From assembly GCF_003807585.1 (NCBI RefSeq), contig NZ_RMBX01000006.1:248001-312000 (forward strand): DNA of 64,000 nucleotides, given 5' to 3'. Position 1 is the stretch's first letter, and each line of letters starts with the position of its first letter. Below are positions 42,826-51,157 of the stretch, piece by piece. The translations under genes and the position numbers were made by a program. This DNA is from Chitinophaga barathri. Lineage in GTDB: Bacteria > Bacteroidota > Bacteroidia > Chitinophagales > Chitinophagaceae. Under the pieces are notes generated by a model. That model worked only from the letters and a program-made list of their open reading frames with translations, was not told the DNA's origin and made no database searches.

Positions 42826-43083
42826 ATGGAAATTAACGAGATTATCACACGAACGAATGCTTTTCTGGCAGAGGAATTTGAAGTTGCCGTGGAAAGCATT
42901 ACCCCCGGGGCCGATCTGAAGGCCACGCTGGAGCTGGACAGCCTGGACTATATAGACCTGGTGGTGGCTATTGAGAATAACTTTGGTTTTAAAGTTAAAC
43001 CCGAAGACTTTCAAGGTATTGTTACCTTCCAGGACTTCTATGATTATGTAATTGCCCGTGTTAAACAAAAAGAGTTGGTATAA
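42826..43083 (+). CDS. Acyl carrier protein
   Basis: I chose the ATG at 42826, giving an 85-residue protein of normal ACP size; the frame extends 16 codons upstream into hydrophobic sequence unlike an ACP. The phosphopantetheine-bearing Ser is in 'LELDSLDYIDLVV'. The rest is the usual acidic four-helix pattern. It is one of two ACPs in the cluster. Its stop overlaps the acyltransferase ATG by 1 nt (TAATG). Confidence 0.92.
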   Translation: MEINEIITRTNAFLAEEFEVAVESITPGADLKATLELDSLDYIDLVVAIENNFGFKVKPEDFQGIVTFQDFYDYVIARVKQKELV

Positions 43084-43967
43084 TGCCATCCTGGCAGGGT
43101 AAGTCCAAAGGAAATAAGCTGGGGTATAGGATCTTTATTGGTGTATTGCGTTATGGAGGAGTACGGCCGGCTTATTTTCTCCTGGGATTTGTTGCAAGTT
43201 ACTACTGCCTTTTCTCCTATCGCTCTTCCAAATCCATTTTCCAGTATTTTCACAGAAAGGTTGGCTTCGGCCGTTTCCGCTCTTTCATTAGCGTGTACCG
43301 CAACTATTACGTGTTCGGGCAAACGCTGATAGACAAGATCGTGGTAATGGCGGGCATTCCCAACCGGTTCAGCTTCCGGTTTGACGGGGAAGAACACCTT
43401 CACGGGGTTGTTTCCGGCCAGAAAGGAGGCATTCTGCTCAGTGCCCACCTGGGTAACTGGGAAGTGGCCGGCCACCTGTTCACCCGTCTTAATACCCGTA
43501 TCAATATCGTGATGTTCGACGGGGAGCATGAAAGGATTAAAAATTACCTGGAAGGCATAACAGGGGGGAGGAATGTAAATGTAATTGTTTTAAAGGACGA
43601 TTTATCGCATATTTACGCCATCCACGATGCGCTGAGCAAGCAGGAACTGGTGTGTATGCATGCGGACCGCTTCCTGGAAGGAAATAAAACAGCGGAAATG
43701 CCGTTTCTCGGGGAAGCCGCGCGCTTCCCGGTTGGCCCTTTCCTGCTGGCTTCCACTTTCAGGGTGCCGGTTTCGTTCGTTTTTGCTTTTAAGGAAACCA
43801 GCAAACACTACCACCTGTATGCAACCCCGCCCAAAACATACCAGGGCGCAAAACAGGGAGGGCTCGAAGCATCCATGAAGGATTTTGTGGCGGTAATGGA
43901 AGAGAAAGTGCGGCAGTATCCGCTGCAGTGGTTCAATTATTATGATTTTTGGTCAAAACCGGGCTGA
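43083..43967 (+). CDS. LpxL/HtrB-like acyltransferase
   Basis: The 294-residue protein belongs to the lipid A lauroyl/myristoyl acyltransferase family, with an N-terminal membrane anchor (about residues 25-45) and the catalytic 'SAHLGNWEVAG' motif (HX4E: His then Glu). 'VCMHADRFLEG' and 'PFLGEAARFPVGPFLLA' are also typical. Aryl polyene clusters often carry such an enzyme, and it may move the polyene acyl chain from ACP to a lipid or glycolipid acceptor in the inner membrane. It directly follows the ACP gene. Confidence 0.88.
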   Translation: MPSWQGKSKGNKLGYRIFIGVLRYGGVRPAYFLLGFVASYYCLFSYRSSKSIFQYFHRKVGFGRFRSFISVYRNYYVFGQTLIDKIVVMAGIPNRFSFRFDGEEHLHGVVSGQKGGILLSAHLGNWEVAGHLFTRLNTRINIVMFDGEHERIKNYLEGITGGRNVNVIVLKDDLSHIYAIHDALSKQELVCMHADRFLEGNKTAEMPFLGEAARFPVGPFLLASTFRVPVSFVFAFKETSKHYHLYATPPKTYQGAKQGGLEASMKDFVAVMEEKVRQYPLQWFNYYDFWSKPG

Positions 43968-43994
43968 AAAAACTTCTCACAAGAGAAACGGCCA

Positions 43995-44040
43995 TGCGAG
44001 GTTCCATCCGACCACTGAAAATAGATTATTAACGGATGAA
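43995..44040 (+). repeat. Second copy of the hisB-leader hairpin element
   Basis: The 16 nt at 43995-44010 are identical to 3081-3096, and AACGGATGAA (44031-44040) recurs at 36 nt, compared with 35 nt in the first copy. The intervening 20 nt differ. TTCCATCCG (44002-44010) can pair with CGGATGAA (44033-44040). The copy lies between the acyltransferase gene and the start of the dehydratase-like gene at 44062. Confidence 0.5.
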
Positions 44041-44061
44041 AGACTGATATACCTGAATACC

Positions 44062-44484
44062 ATGATCAACAAAGAAGACATAACGGAATACATTCCCCAG
44101 CGCCCCCCGATCGTGATGATCAGCCGCCTGCTGGAAGCAGGGGACAAAAATATCCGCACCGGTTTTGATATCGCGGAGGATAATGTATTTGTGCAGAACG
44201 GCACGTTCATGGCGCCCGGACTGGTGGAAAACATTGCGCAGACCGCCGCCGCGCGTATCGGGTATCTCGCCAAAAAACACAATGTGCCTGTGCCGCTCGG
44301 CTTCATCGGCGCTATCCAGAACCTGGAGATACTGGAACTGCCCCTCGCCGGCACCAGCCTCGAAACGGAGATCGTGATAGAGCATGAAGTGTTCAACGCT
44401 ACGGTTATCCATGGTACCGTGAAACAGAACGGCCGCCTCATGGCCGAATGTGATATGAAGATTTTTGTGTCCCAAAATAAATAA
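44062..44484 (+). CDS. FabZ/ApeP-like hotdog protein lacking the usual catalytic His
   Basis: I chose the ATG at 44062 ('MINKEDITEYIPQRPPIVM'), because the upstream part of the open frame overlaps the acyltransferase gene and a hairpin repeat. The 140-residue protein has the hotdog fold of 3-hydroxyacyl-ACP dehydratases. The Glu side of the active site is kept ('GLVENIAQTAAARIGY'), but the HFPGHP segment reads 'NGTFMAPG', without His. In the E. coli aryl polyene system, as I recall it, two dehydratases ApeI and ApeP work as a complex. This protein would match the ApeP partner and the gene at 54182 the active ApeI. Confidence 0.75.
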   Translation: MINKEDITEYIPQRPPIVMISRLLEAGDKNIRTGFDIAEDNVFVQNGTFMAPGLVENIAQTAAARIGYLAKKHNVPVPLGFIGAIQNLEILELPLAGTSLETEIVIEHEVFNATVIHGTVKQNGRLMAECDMKIFVSQNK

Positions 44485-44489
44485 GCAAA

Positions 44490-45143
44490 ATGAAAATTAA
44501 ACACCTAGCACTGCCCTTTGTGGCCCTGATGCTGACAGTAACCACAGTAACCGCCCAAACTGCCAAAGACGTATTTGACAAGTCAGTAAAACTGACTTAC
44601 CTGGGAATCGATTTCACCAAAGCGAAAATCATTGGTGACGCAGCCCTCAAAACGGACGATATTCCGGAAACCCAGTACGCCAGCATTAACCAGAAAGTAG
44701 TAAACGAAGCAAAAAAATACACCATTGCCGAAGCGTTCAACAGGGAAGAAGTAAGCACGGACATTGGCCCTGTGAACAAAAGGAACGCGAAGATCGACGA
44801 GGACAATATCAAATCCGATAACTCCGACGATTACCAGGCGCTGACGCCCGACGACGTTAAATCGCTCGTGAGCGGTTTTGATTTCAACGGCAAAACCGGG
44901 CTGGGCCTGCTGCTTGTAATGGAAGGTTTTAACAAGACCAAAAAAGAGATCTCCACTTACGTAACGCTGGTGGATATGAAAGCAAAAAAAGTGCTGTTCA
45001 CCGAACGCGTTACAGGCTCTCTGGGTGGCCGTTTTGGTGTGGCCTGGGGTTTTGCCAACCTCTACCTCACCGGCGTGAAAGCCGTGATAGACGACATCGA
45101 AAAGAAAAAGTTCAAAGAGTGGAAATCCACCTACGGCGGATAA
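44490..45143 (+). CDS. Exported protein of unknown function in the pigment cluster
   Basis: I do not recognise a family. The 217-residue protein has a signal peptide ('VALMLTVTTVTAQ') and a soluble, lysine- and aspartate-rich body with an acidic stretch near residue 105 ('IDEDNIKSDNSDD') and 'GLGLLLVMEGFNKTKKEISTYVTLVDMKAKKVLF' in the second half. That half resembles strands of a small alpha/beta or lipocalin-like domain, but the assignment is weak. It starts 6 nt after the dehydratase-like gene, so it is part of the same transcript. A role in carrying or placing the pigment in the periplasm is possible. Confidence 0.7.
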   Translation: MKIKHLALPFVALMLTVTTVTAQTAKDVFDKSVKLTYLGIDFTKAKIIGDAALKTDDIPETQYASINQKVVNEAKKYTIAEAFNREEVSTDIGPVNKRNAKIDEDNIKSDNSDDYQALTPDDVKSLVSGFDFNGKTGLGLLLVMEGFNKTKKEISTYVTLVDMKAKKVLFTERVTGSLGGRFGVAWGFANLYLTGVKAVIDDIEKKKFKEWKSTYGG

Positions 45144-45168
45144 TTCATCAATTAGTATAAAACATTAC

Positions 45169-45594
45169 ATGCAACCTGTATTGACCGAGAGTGCTGAAGT
45201 TTTAATCCGGTTCAACGAAGCCGATCCATTAGGAATTGTATGGCACGGCCATTACATCCGGTATTTTGAAGACGGTCGCGAGGCATTCGGCAGTAAATAC
45301 AGGTTGCGTTATTTAGACATTTTCGATCATGGGTACACCGTGCCCGTGGTGAACGTGGAATGCAATTATAAGCGGCCCCTCCGTTACGGGGACACCGTAG
45401 TGGTGGAAACCCGTTATGTGAACACTGAGGCCGCCAAGATCAGGTTTGAATACACCCTTTACAATGCGGGTACCCGCGAAGTGGTGTGTACCGGGTCTTC
45501 CATTCAGGTTTTCCTGGACAAAGAAGGGTCCATGTTACAACTCACCGTTCCGCCCTTCTTTGCGGAATGGAAAAAGCAGTGGGGTTTGATATGA
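45169..45594 (+). CDS. Acyl-CoA/ACP thioesterase, YbgC-like hotdog
   Basis: The 141-residue protein is a 4-hydroxybenzoyl-CoA thioesterase-type hotdog protein. The active-site stretch 'EADPLGIVWHGHYIRYFEDGREAFG' carries the conserved Asp and the following 'GIVWHGHY'. It could release the finished or aberrant chain from ACP or CoA. The last bases overlap the next KS gene (ATGA). Confidence 0.88.
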   Translation: MQPVLTESAEVLIRFNEADPLGIVWHGHYIRYFEDGREAFGSKYRLRYLDIFDHGYTVPVVNVECNYKRPLRYGDTVVVETRYVNTEAAKIRFEYTLYNAGTREVVCTGSSIQVFLDKEGSMLQLTVPPFFAEWKKQWGLI

Positions 45595-46724
45595 TGGAGG
45601 TTTTTGTAGCTGCGGGAAACATCGTTTCCCCGCTGGGAACAACCGCCCGTGAAAACTTTGACCGGGTGCGCGCAGGCGAAAGCGGCATCAGCCGTCAGCC
45701 CGAGGGGTTTTTTGCCTCCGTGATACCGGACGAAGTGCTGCAACCACTGGTAACAGCGTCAGGCCTTTCAGGCTACACAAAATTCGAGCAGCTGCTGATC
45801 CTGAGCATTCAGGATGCGCTGGCTCAGACAACTATCAGCCTGCGGGACAAACGCACGGCTTTTATTGTTTCTACCACCAAAGGAAACATTGCCCTGCTGG
45901 AACAGGGGCTGGGCGCGGACATCAAACCGATGCAGCTGCACCACACCGCCCTGAAAACGGCGGAATATTTCCAGGCGGCGAACCGCCCGGTAGTGATCAG
46001 CAACGCCTGCATCTCCGGCCTGCTGGCCATCCTGATCGGGCAGCGGATGATCCGCTCCGGCCAATACGACCACGCAGTGGTATGCGGCGCGGATGTGCTG
46101 ACAAAATTCGTGCTCTCCGGCTTCCAGTCTTTCCAGGCTGTGAGCGACGAGCCCTGCCGCCCGTTTGACGCGGACAGGAAAGGCATTACGCTGGGCGAAG
46201 GCGCAGCCACGGTAGTTTTAACAAAGAACAAAACATTGTTGTGGGGAACAGACGCCATCCGCCTCGGCGAAGGCGCTTCCAGCAACGATGCCAACCATAT
46301 TTCAGGCCCCTCCAGGACGGGCGCCGAACTTGCTTCCGCCATCACCAGGGCGATGCAGCAGAGCGGCGTTCAGCCCCCGGACATCGGGTTCGTATCCGCG
46401 CATGGCACCGCTACCCTTTACAACGATGAAATGGAAGCGAAAGCATTCCATTTATCGGGCCTGCAGCATGTGCCGGTGAACAGTCTTAAAGGGTATTACG
46501 GCCACACATTAGGTGCGGCCGGGCTCATAGAGGCTATCATTGGCATGTACAGCATGCAGGAGGAAGTAGTGATCCCCACCGCCGGCTTTGCTTCATCCGG
46601 AATCAGCCATCCCTTGATGGTGAGCAGTCAATTAGAGCCACGGCCCATGGCGCATTACATCAAAACGACCTCCGGCTTCGGAGGATGTAACGCTGCGATG
46701 GTGTTCAGTAAAGTGAAATTGTAA
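45591..46724 (+). CDS. Beta-ketoacyl-ACP synthase (catalytically complete, diverged)
   Basis: I chose the ATG at 45591, which overlaps the thioesterase stop by 4 nt and gives 'MMEVFVAAGNIVSPLG'; the open frame begins earlier inside the thioesterase gene. The 377-residue protein has Cys140 ('SNACISGL'), His271 ('SAHGTATLYND') and His305 ('GYYGHTLGAAG'), so the KS triad is complete. It is distinct from the KS at 41482 and may use a different chain length or starter. Confidence 0.88.
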   Translation: MMEVFVAAGNIVSPLGTTARENFDRVRAGESGISRQPEGFFASVIPDEVLQPLVTASGLSGYTKFEQLLILSIQDALAQTTISLRDKRTAFIVSTTKGNIALLEQGLGADIKPMQLHHTALKTAEYFQAANRPVVISNACISGLLAILIGQRMIRSGQYDHAVVCGADVLTKFVLSGFQSFQAVSDEPCRPFDADRKGITLGEGAATVVLTKNKTLLWGTDAIRLGEGASSNDANHISGPSRTGAELASAITRAMQQSGVQPPDIGFVSAHGTATLYNDEMEAKAFHLSGLQHVPVNSLKGYYGHTLGAAGLIEAIIGMYSMQEEVVIPTAGFASSGISHPLMVSSQLEPRPMAHYIKTTSGFGGCNAAMVFSKVKL

Positions 46725-46748
46725 ATCTTTAAAAAGCAGATCAAAGAG

Positions 46749-47816
46749 ATGAATTTTTTTACCAAGGAAACAAAAACCGCATTACAGGCAAAAGAACAGG
46801 CGCTCTGGCTGGCATTCGCACCTATCGCTTTCCAGGCCTCCAAGGCGCTGAGAGACCTGGGCATTCTCCAGGTAGTGGCGGACAGTGGCATGAACGGTGT
46901 AACCATCGAAGAGATACTCGAACATGTGAAATTATCGCGTTACTCCGCCCGTGTATTGCTGGAAGCCGGTCTGGGACTTGAAATGCTGGTGGTGAACGAC
47001 AAAAAGTACACCCTCACCAAAACGGGGTTTTTTATCCTGAGTGATACGCTTACCCGCATCAACATGGATTTTTCGCATGACGTATGTTATAAAGCCATGT
47101 TCCATTTGCAGGACAGCCTGACGGAAGGCAGGCCGCGCGGCCTGCAGGAGCTGGGGCCATGGGATACCATTTACCAGGGCCTTTCCATTCTCCCCGAACC
47201 TTCCCGCACCAGCTGGTTCAACTTCGATCACTATTATTCCGATCTCGCTTTTCCCGGCGTATTGCCCATCGTATTCGAACACTCTCCGAAATCGCTGCTG
47301 GACATTGGCGGTAATACCGGCAAATGGTCCATGGCCTGCGCCAAACACGATCCGGATGTACATATCACCATCATGGACCTGCCCGTGCAGGTAAATGTGG
47401 CCAGGAAAAATATCGCGGAAGCCGGCCTGGAAGACCGTGTTTCTTTCTACGAAACAAACATCCTCGACGAAAGCCTGCCCTTTGCGAAAGGTTTCGACGT
47501 GATCTGGATGAGCCAGTTCCTGGATTGTTTCTCCGAAACCGAGATCATCAGCATCCTGCGCCGTTGCAGGGAAGCGCTGAATGAAGGCGGCAGCGTATTT
47601 ATCCTGGAGCCGTTCTGGAACAAACAGCAGTTCAAATCGGCTGCTTTCTGTTTACAGCAGACGTCACTTTATTTCACCGCCATTGCGAACGGCAACAGCC
47701 AGATGTACCATACAGACGATTTCTTCGCCTGCATCCGTGCCGCCGGGCTTGAGGTAGTGATGGAAAACAACAACGTGGGGCTGAGTTATACCCTGCTTCG
47801 TTGTGTGAAAGCTTAA
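46749..47816 (+). CDS. SAM-dependent O-methyltransferase-like protein
   Basis: The 355-residue protein has an N-terminal winged-helix dimerisation domain (about residues 20-110, 'LRDLGILQVVADSG', 'LSRYSARVLLEAGL') and a C-terminal Rossmann methyltransferase with motif I 'KSLLDIGGNTGKWSM' and 'HITIMDLPVQV'. This is the layout of plant-type and acetylserotonin-type O-methyltransferases that act on phenols. A hydroxyl or ring carbon of the aryl head of the pigment is a likely target. It is flanked by a KS gene and the halogenase-like gene. Confidence 0.85.
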   Translation: MNFFTKETKTALQAKEQALWLAFAPIAFQASKALRDLGILQVVADSGMNGVTIEEILEHVKLSRYSARVLLEAGLGLEMLVVNDKKYTLTKTGFFILSDTLTRINMDFSHDVCYKAMFHLQDSLTEGRPRGLQELGPWDTIYQGLSILPEPSRTSWFNFDHYYSDLAFPGVLPIVFEHSPKSLLDIGGNTGKWSMACAKHDPDVHITIMDLPVQVNVARKNIAEAGLEDRVSFYETNILDESLPFAKGFDVIWMSQFLDCFSETEIISILRRCREALNEGGSVFILEPFWNKQQFKSAAFCLQQTSLYFTAIANGNSQMYHTDDFFACIRAAGLEVVMENNNVGLSYTLLRCVKA

Positions 47817-47836
47817 GAAAATTTAAACCCTTTAAT

Positions 47837-49084
47837 ATGCAAACTGAAAAGGTGGATGTACTCGTAATCGGCGCCGGCCCTGCTGGAACGGTAGCCGCAT
47901 CCATTATCAACAAAGCCGGCTATTCAGTTAAGATCGTCGAGAAGCTGAAATTCCCCCGCTTCGTGATCGGTGAAAGCCTTTTGCCACGCTGTATGGACGC
48001 CCTCACAGAGGCCGGCTTCATCGATGCCATCACGGAACGCGGCTTCCAGAAGAAATTCGGCGCCAAGTTCGTAAAGAACGGCAAGATTTGTGACTTCACC
48101 TTTGAAGAGCAGCATACCCCCGGCTGGACCTGGACCTGGCAGGTGCAGCGTGCGGATTTCGATCACACCCTTGCCCAAACCGTTGAAAAGATGGGGGTGC
48201 CGGTGGAATATGAAACAACCGTAACCGATATTAAATTTACCGGCTCCGATTCTGTAACAACCGTAGAAGACATCAACGGCAATAAAAAACAGATCGAAGC
48301 CCGTTTTATAGTGGATGGCAGCGGCTATGGCCGGGTAATACCCAGGCTGTTTAACCTTGAAAAACAATCCGTTCTCCAGCCCCGTAAAGCTCTTTTTGCG
48401 CATACGGAAGACATCCGCCGCTCCATGGCGGACGAGCCCAACCGAATTACGGCTGTTGTGCACGAAAAAGGTGTCTGGATCTGGATCATTCCCTTCTCCA
48501 CCGGCGTTACGTCCGTAGGTTTCGTGGGTGATCACACCTTCCACGACCGCTTTGCCGGCACACCGGAAGAGCAGTTCCGCGCCATGCTGGATAAAGAGCC
48601 GTATACGAGGGAACGTTTCAAAGATGTGCCTTTTGTGTTCGAGCCGCGCAAGCTGGAAGCCTGGAGCGCCACCACGGATAAATTTTATGGCGAGGGATTT
48701 GTGCTTACCGGCAACGTGACAGAATTCCTGGACCCGATCTTTTCATCCGGCGTAACTTTGGCTACGGTATCCGCGCAAACGGCCGCCAAGCTGGTGATCA
48801 GGAAACTGAAAGGAGAAGCGGTGGACTGGGAAAAAGAATATATGGAACCTACCCTGCAGGGCGTGAACGTGTTCCGCTCTTACGTGATGGCCTGGTACGA
48901 AGGCACGCTGGACACTATTTTCTTCAGCAAAAATCCTGACCAGGAGATCAAACAGCAAATATGTTCCGTATTGGCCGGTTACGTGTGGGACCAGAGCAAT
49001 CCTTACGTGAAAAATCATGAAGAAGGGCCTAAAAGACTGGCCCGTCTCATTGAACTGACCGAAAAACTAAACCCGACTGCGTGA
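47837..49084 (+). CDS. Flavin-dependent halogenase-like monooxygenase
   Basis: I chose the ATG at 47837 ('MQTEKVDVLVIGAGPAG'); the frame extends 12 codons upstream into the methyltransferase stop region. The 415-residue protein has the FAD motif 'GAGPAGTVAA', the 'KFPRFVIGESLLP' signature found in phenol-type halogenases, a Lys in 'KKFGAKFVKNG' near residue 75 that aligns with the catalytic lysine, and 'GVWIWIIPFS' matching the WxWxIP motif. It could chlorinate the phenolic head of the pigment; chlorinated flexirubins are known. Related reductases share much of this, so halogenase activity is not certain. A tail of about 20 residues overlaps the next start by 4 nt. Confidence 0.8.
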   Translation: MQTEKVDVLVIGAGPAGTVAASIINKAGYSVKIVEKLKFPRFVIGESLLPRCMDALTEAGFIDAITERGFQKKFGAKFVKNGKICDFTFEEQHTPGWTWTWQVQRADFDHTLAQTVEKMGVPVEYETTVTDIKFTGSDSVTTVEDINGNKKQIEARFIVDGSGYGRVIPRLFNLEKQSVLQPRKALFAHTEDIRRSMADEPNRITAVVHEKGVWIWIIPFSTGVTSVGFVGDHTFHDRFAGTPEEQFRAMLDKEPYTRERFKDVPFVFEPRKLEAWSATTDKFYGEGFVLTGNVTEFLDPIFSSGVTLATVSAQTAAKLVIRKLKGEAVDWEKEYMEPTLQGVNVFRSYVMAWYEGTLDTIFFSKNPDQEIKQQICSVLAGYVWDQSNPYVKNHEEGPKRLARLIELTEKLNPTA

Positions 49085-49692
49085 GTAACAACGCATATAT
49101 CACATCTGCCTGCGTGATCCGTAACAATACGGTGACGAAGAACGGCGAACCGGTATTTACATCAGACAATACCGGGCTGCCCGAGTTCCTGCGCAGCCTG
49201 TACGACCGCTACAGCGGGCAGTATCCGAAGTTTCACAAAATGGACCTGCTCAGCAAACTGGGCTGGGCCGCTACGGAAATACTGCTGCAGGATATGCCGA
49301 TGGATATATACGTACCGGAAGACACCGGCGTGGTGCTGGCGAACACCAGCAGCAGCCTGGATACGGACGAACGTTATTATGAAACAGTCAGCGAAATAGC
49401 AAGCCCCGCTTTGTTCGTATACACCCTGCCGAACATCGTGATCGGCGAGATCAGTATACGGCACAGGTTCAAAGGCGAGAATGCATTTTTTATCGACGAT
49501 CATTTCGATATTGAATTTATTACAGGGTACGTGCGGCAACTGCTGGATACGGGCGCTATCAACGCCTGCATCTGCGGCTGGGTGGAACAATACCACGCCG
49601 GTTATGAAGCCGCGTTGTACCTGGTGGAAAAAAACAGCCGCGGCATGGCATTGCCGTTCACCGCGGAACAGGCAGAAAAATTGTACAGATAA
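49081..49692 (+). CDS. Short ketosynthase-related protein without active-site residues
   Basis: The 203-residue frame starts with GTG overlapping the halogenase stop (GTGA). It looks like the N-terminal half of a thiolase-fold ketosynthase ('AYITSACVIR', 'VVLANTSSSLDTDERYY', 'ACICGWVEQYHAGYEAALYLV'). At the position of the nucleophile it has 'FKGENAFFIDDHFD', with no Cys, and there is no C-terminal half with the two His. The close spacing (6 nt to the ACP gene) and intact frame argue against a decayed pseudogene. It may be a structural partner of a full KS. Confidence 0.7.
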   Translation: MSNNAYITSACVIRNNTVTKNGEPVFTSDNTGLPEFLRSLYDRYSGQYPKFHKMDLLSKLGWAATEILLQDMPMDIYVPEDTGVVLANTSSSLDTDERYYETVSEIASPALFVYTLPNIVIGEISIRHRFKGENAFFIDDHFDIEFITGYVRQLLDTGAINACICGWVEQYHAGYEAALYLVEKNSRGMALPFTAEQAEKLYR

Positions 49693-49698
49693 CATAAT

Positions 49699-49962
49699 AT
49701 GGAAAAGTTGATGGCAGATCTGAAAGCCCAGATCATTCAGCAATTGAATTTGCAGGAAGTAAAACCGGAAGACATCGGGAACGACCAGCCTTTGTTCAAA
49801 GAAGGACTGGGACTGGATTCCATCGACGCATTGGAGCTGATCGTTTTGCTGCAGCAGCATCACAACATCCGTATTGCCAAACCTGAGGACGGGCCGAATA
49901 TCTTTTATTCCGTGCGTACCATGGCCGAATATATTACCGCGGAGAAAAACAAGACCGCATGA
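49699..49962 (+). CDS. Acyl carrier protein, second copy
   Basis: The 87-residue protein has the phosphopantetheine Ser in 'GLGLDSIDALELIVLL'. It resembles the first ACP only in the core. It overlaps the following KS gene by 4 nt. Two ACPs in one cluster suggest division of labour, for example starter loading and chain extension. Confidence 0.92.
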   Translation: MEKLMADLKAQIIQQLNLQEVKPEDIGNDQPLFKEGLGLDSIDALELIVLLQQHHNIRIAKPEDGPNIFYSVRTMAEYITAEKNKTA

Positions 49963-51152
49963 ACGGAAACGTATGGATAGCAGGCGGCGGCGTTATTTCC
50001 GGCATTGGTCATGATCTTGGCCAGTGCATGGTTGCATTTGAAGAAATGCGGCCGGGAATGAAAACGTTGCAGCACCTGCATTCCGTGCATGCCGATACCT
50101 TCCCGGTAGTGGAAGTGAAGGCGGGCAACGCGGAGCTGGCCCAAAAAGCAGGCATGCCTGCCCATTGGAGCAGGACCGCTTTGCTGAGCATGATCGCCGC
50201 CCGGGAAGCCTGGCAAAGCACCGGCCTCGGCGATATTGCCCAATACCGCGCGGGTTTTGTTTCTGCGAATACAGTAGGAGGGATGGACAAAACAGAAGAC
50301 TTTATGAAAGCCTTCCTGGAAGATACATCCAAAGGCAGCCTGCGCGAAGTGGTGCATCATGAATGCGGTGCGGTAACGGAACTGGTGGCGGATGTTTTAG
50401 GTATCAGGCATCACGTATCCACCATCAGCACTGCCTGCTCATCCGGTGCAAACGCGCTGATGTACGGCTCGCGCATGATACGCGCGGGTATGCTGGATGT
50501 GGTGATCGCCGGCGGTACGGACGCGCTCACACGTTTTACGCTCAACGGCTTTAATACGCTGATGATACTGGATCAGCAGCCCTGCCGCCCGTTCGACGAT
50601 ACCCGCACGGGTCTGAATCTCGGCGAAGGGGCGGGTTACGTAGTGCTGGTATCAGACGAAATAGCGAAAAAGATCCAGCCATGGTGCCGGCTCAGCGGTT
50701 TTGCGAATGCAAACGACGCCTATCACCAGACGGCATCTTCGCCCGAAGGCACCGGCAATTTTATGGCCATGCAGGGCGCGCTGAAAATGAGCGGGCTGGC
50801 AGCTTCGGAGATTGATTACATCAACCTGCACGGCACCGGCACGCAGAACAATGACAGCTCTGAAGGACAGGCAGTGGAAAGGCTTTTTGCGCCCGCATAT
50901 CCGCCCGCAAGTTCCACCAAGAGTTTTACCGGGCATACGCTCGGCGCCAGCGGCGGCATTGAGGCGGTTTTTTCCGCCTGGGCCCTCCGCGAAGGCATCA
51001 TTTACCCGAACGCGAACTTTACCACCCGGATGAAAGAAATTCCATTCAGCCCGGTGACGGCCTTTTCGAAAGACAACAACCTGCGGCATGTAATGTCCAA
51101 TTCATTCGGCTTTGGTGGTAATTGTTCAAGCCTGGTATTTTCAAAAGAATAA
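49959..51152 (+). CDS. Beta-ketoacyl-ACP synthase (catalytically complete, pairs with a CLF-like protein)
   Basis: The 397-residue protein is a KAS II-type synthase with Cys160 ('STACSSGANAL'), His291 ('NLHGTGTQND') and His326 ('TGHTLGASGG'). It follows the second ACP by overlap and is followed 5 nt later by a KS-fold protein without the triad. That pairing matches KS/chain-length-factor heterodimers such as ApeO:ApeC. It is the best candidate for the main polyene synthase. Confidence 0.9.
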   Translation: MNGNVWIAGGGVISGIGHDLGQCMVAFEEMRPGMKTLQHLHSVHADTFPVVEVKAGNAELAQKAGMPAHWSRTALLSMIAAREAWQSTGLGDIAQYRAGFVSANTVGGMDKTEDFMKAFLEDTSKGSLREVVHHECGAVTELVADVLGIRHHVSTISTACSSGANALMYGSRMIRAGMLDVVIAGGTDALTRFTLNGFNTLMILDQQPCRPFDDTRTGLNLGEGAGYVVLVSDEIAKKIQPWCRLSGFANANDAYHQTASSPEGTGNFMAMQGALKMSGLAASEIDYINLHGTGTQNNDSSEGQAVERLFAPAYPPASSTKSFTGHTLGASGGIEAVFSAWALREGIIYPNANFTTRMKEIPFSPVTAFSKDNNLRHVMSNSFGFGGNCSSLVFSKE

Positions 51153-51157
51153 AACGT

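Noticed and set aside
49081-49692. Pseudogene of a ketosynthase
   Set aside because: The frame is intact, uses an overlapping GTG start and is followed closely by the ACP gene, so I kept it as a short gene.
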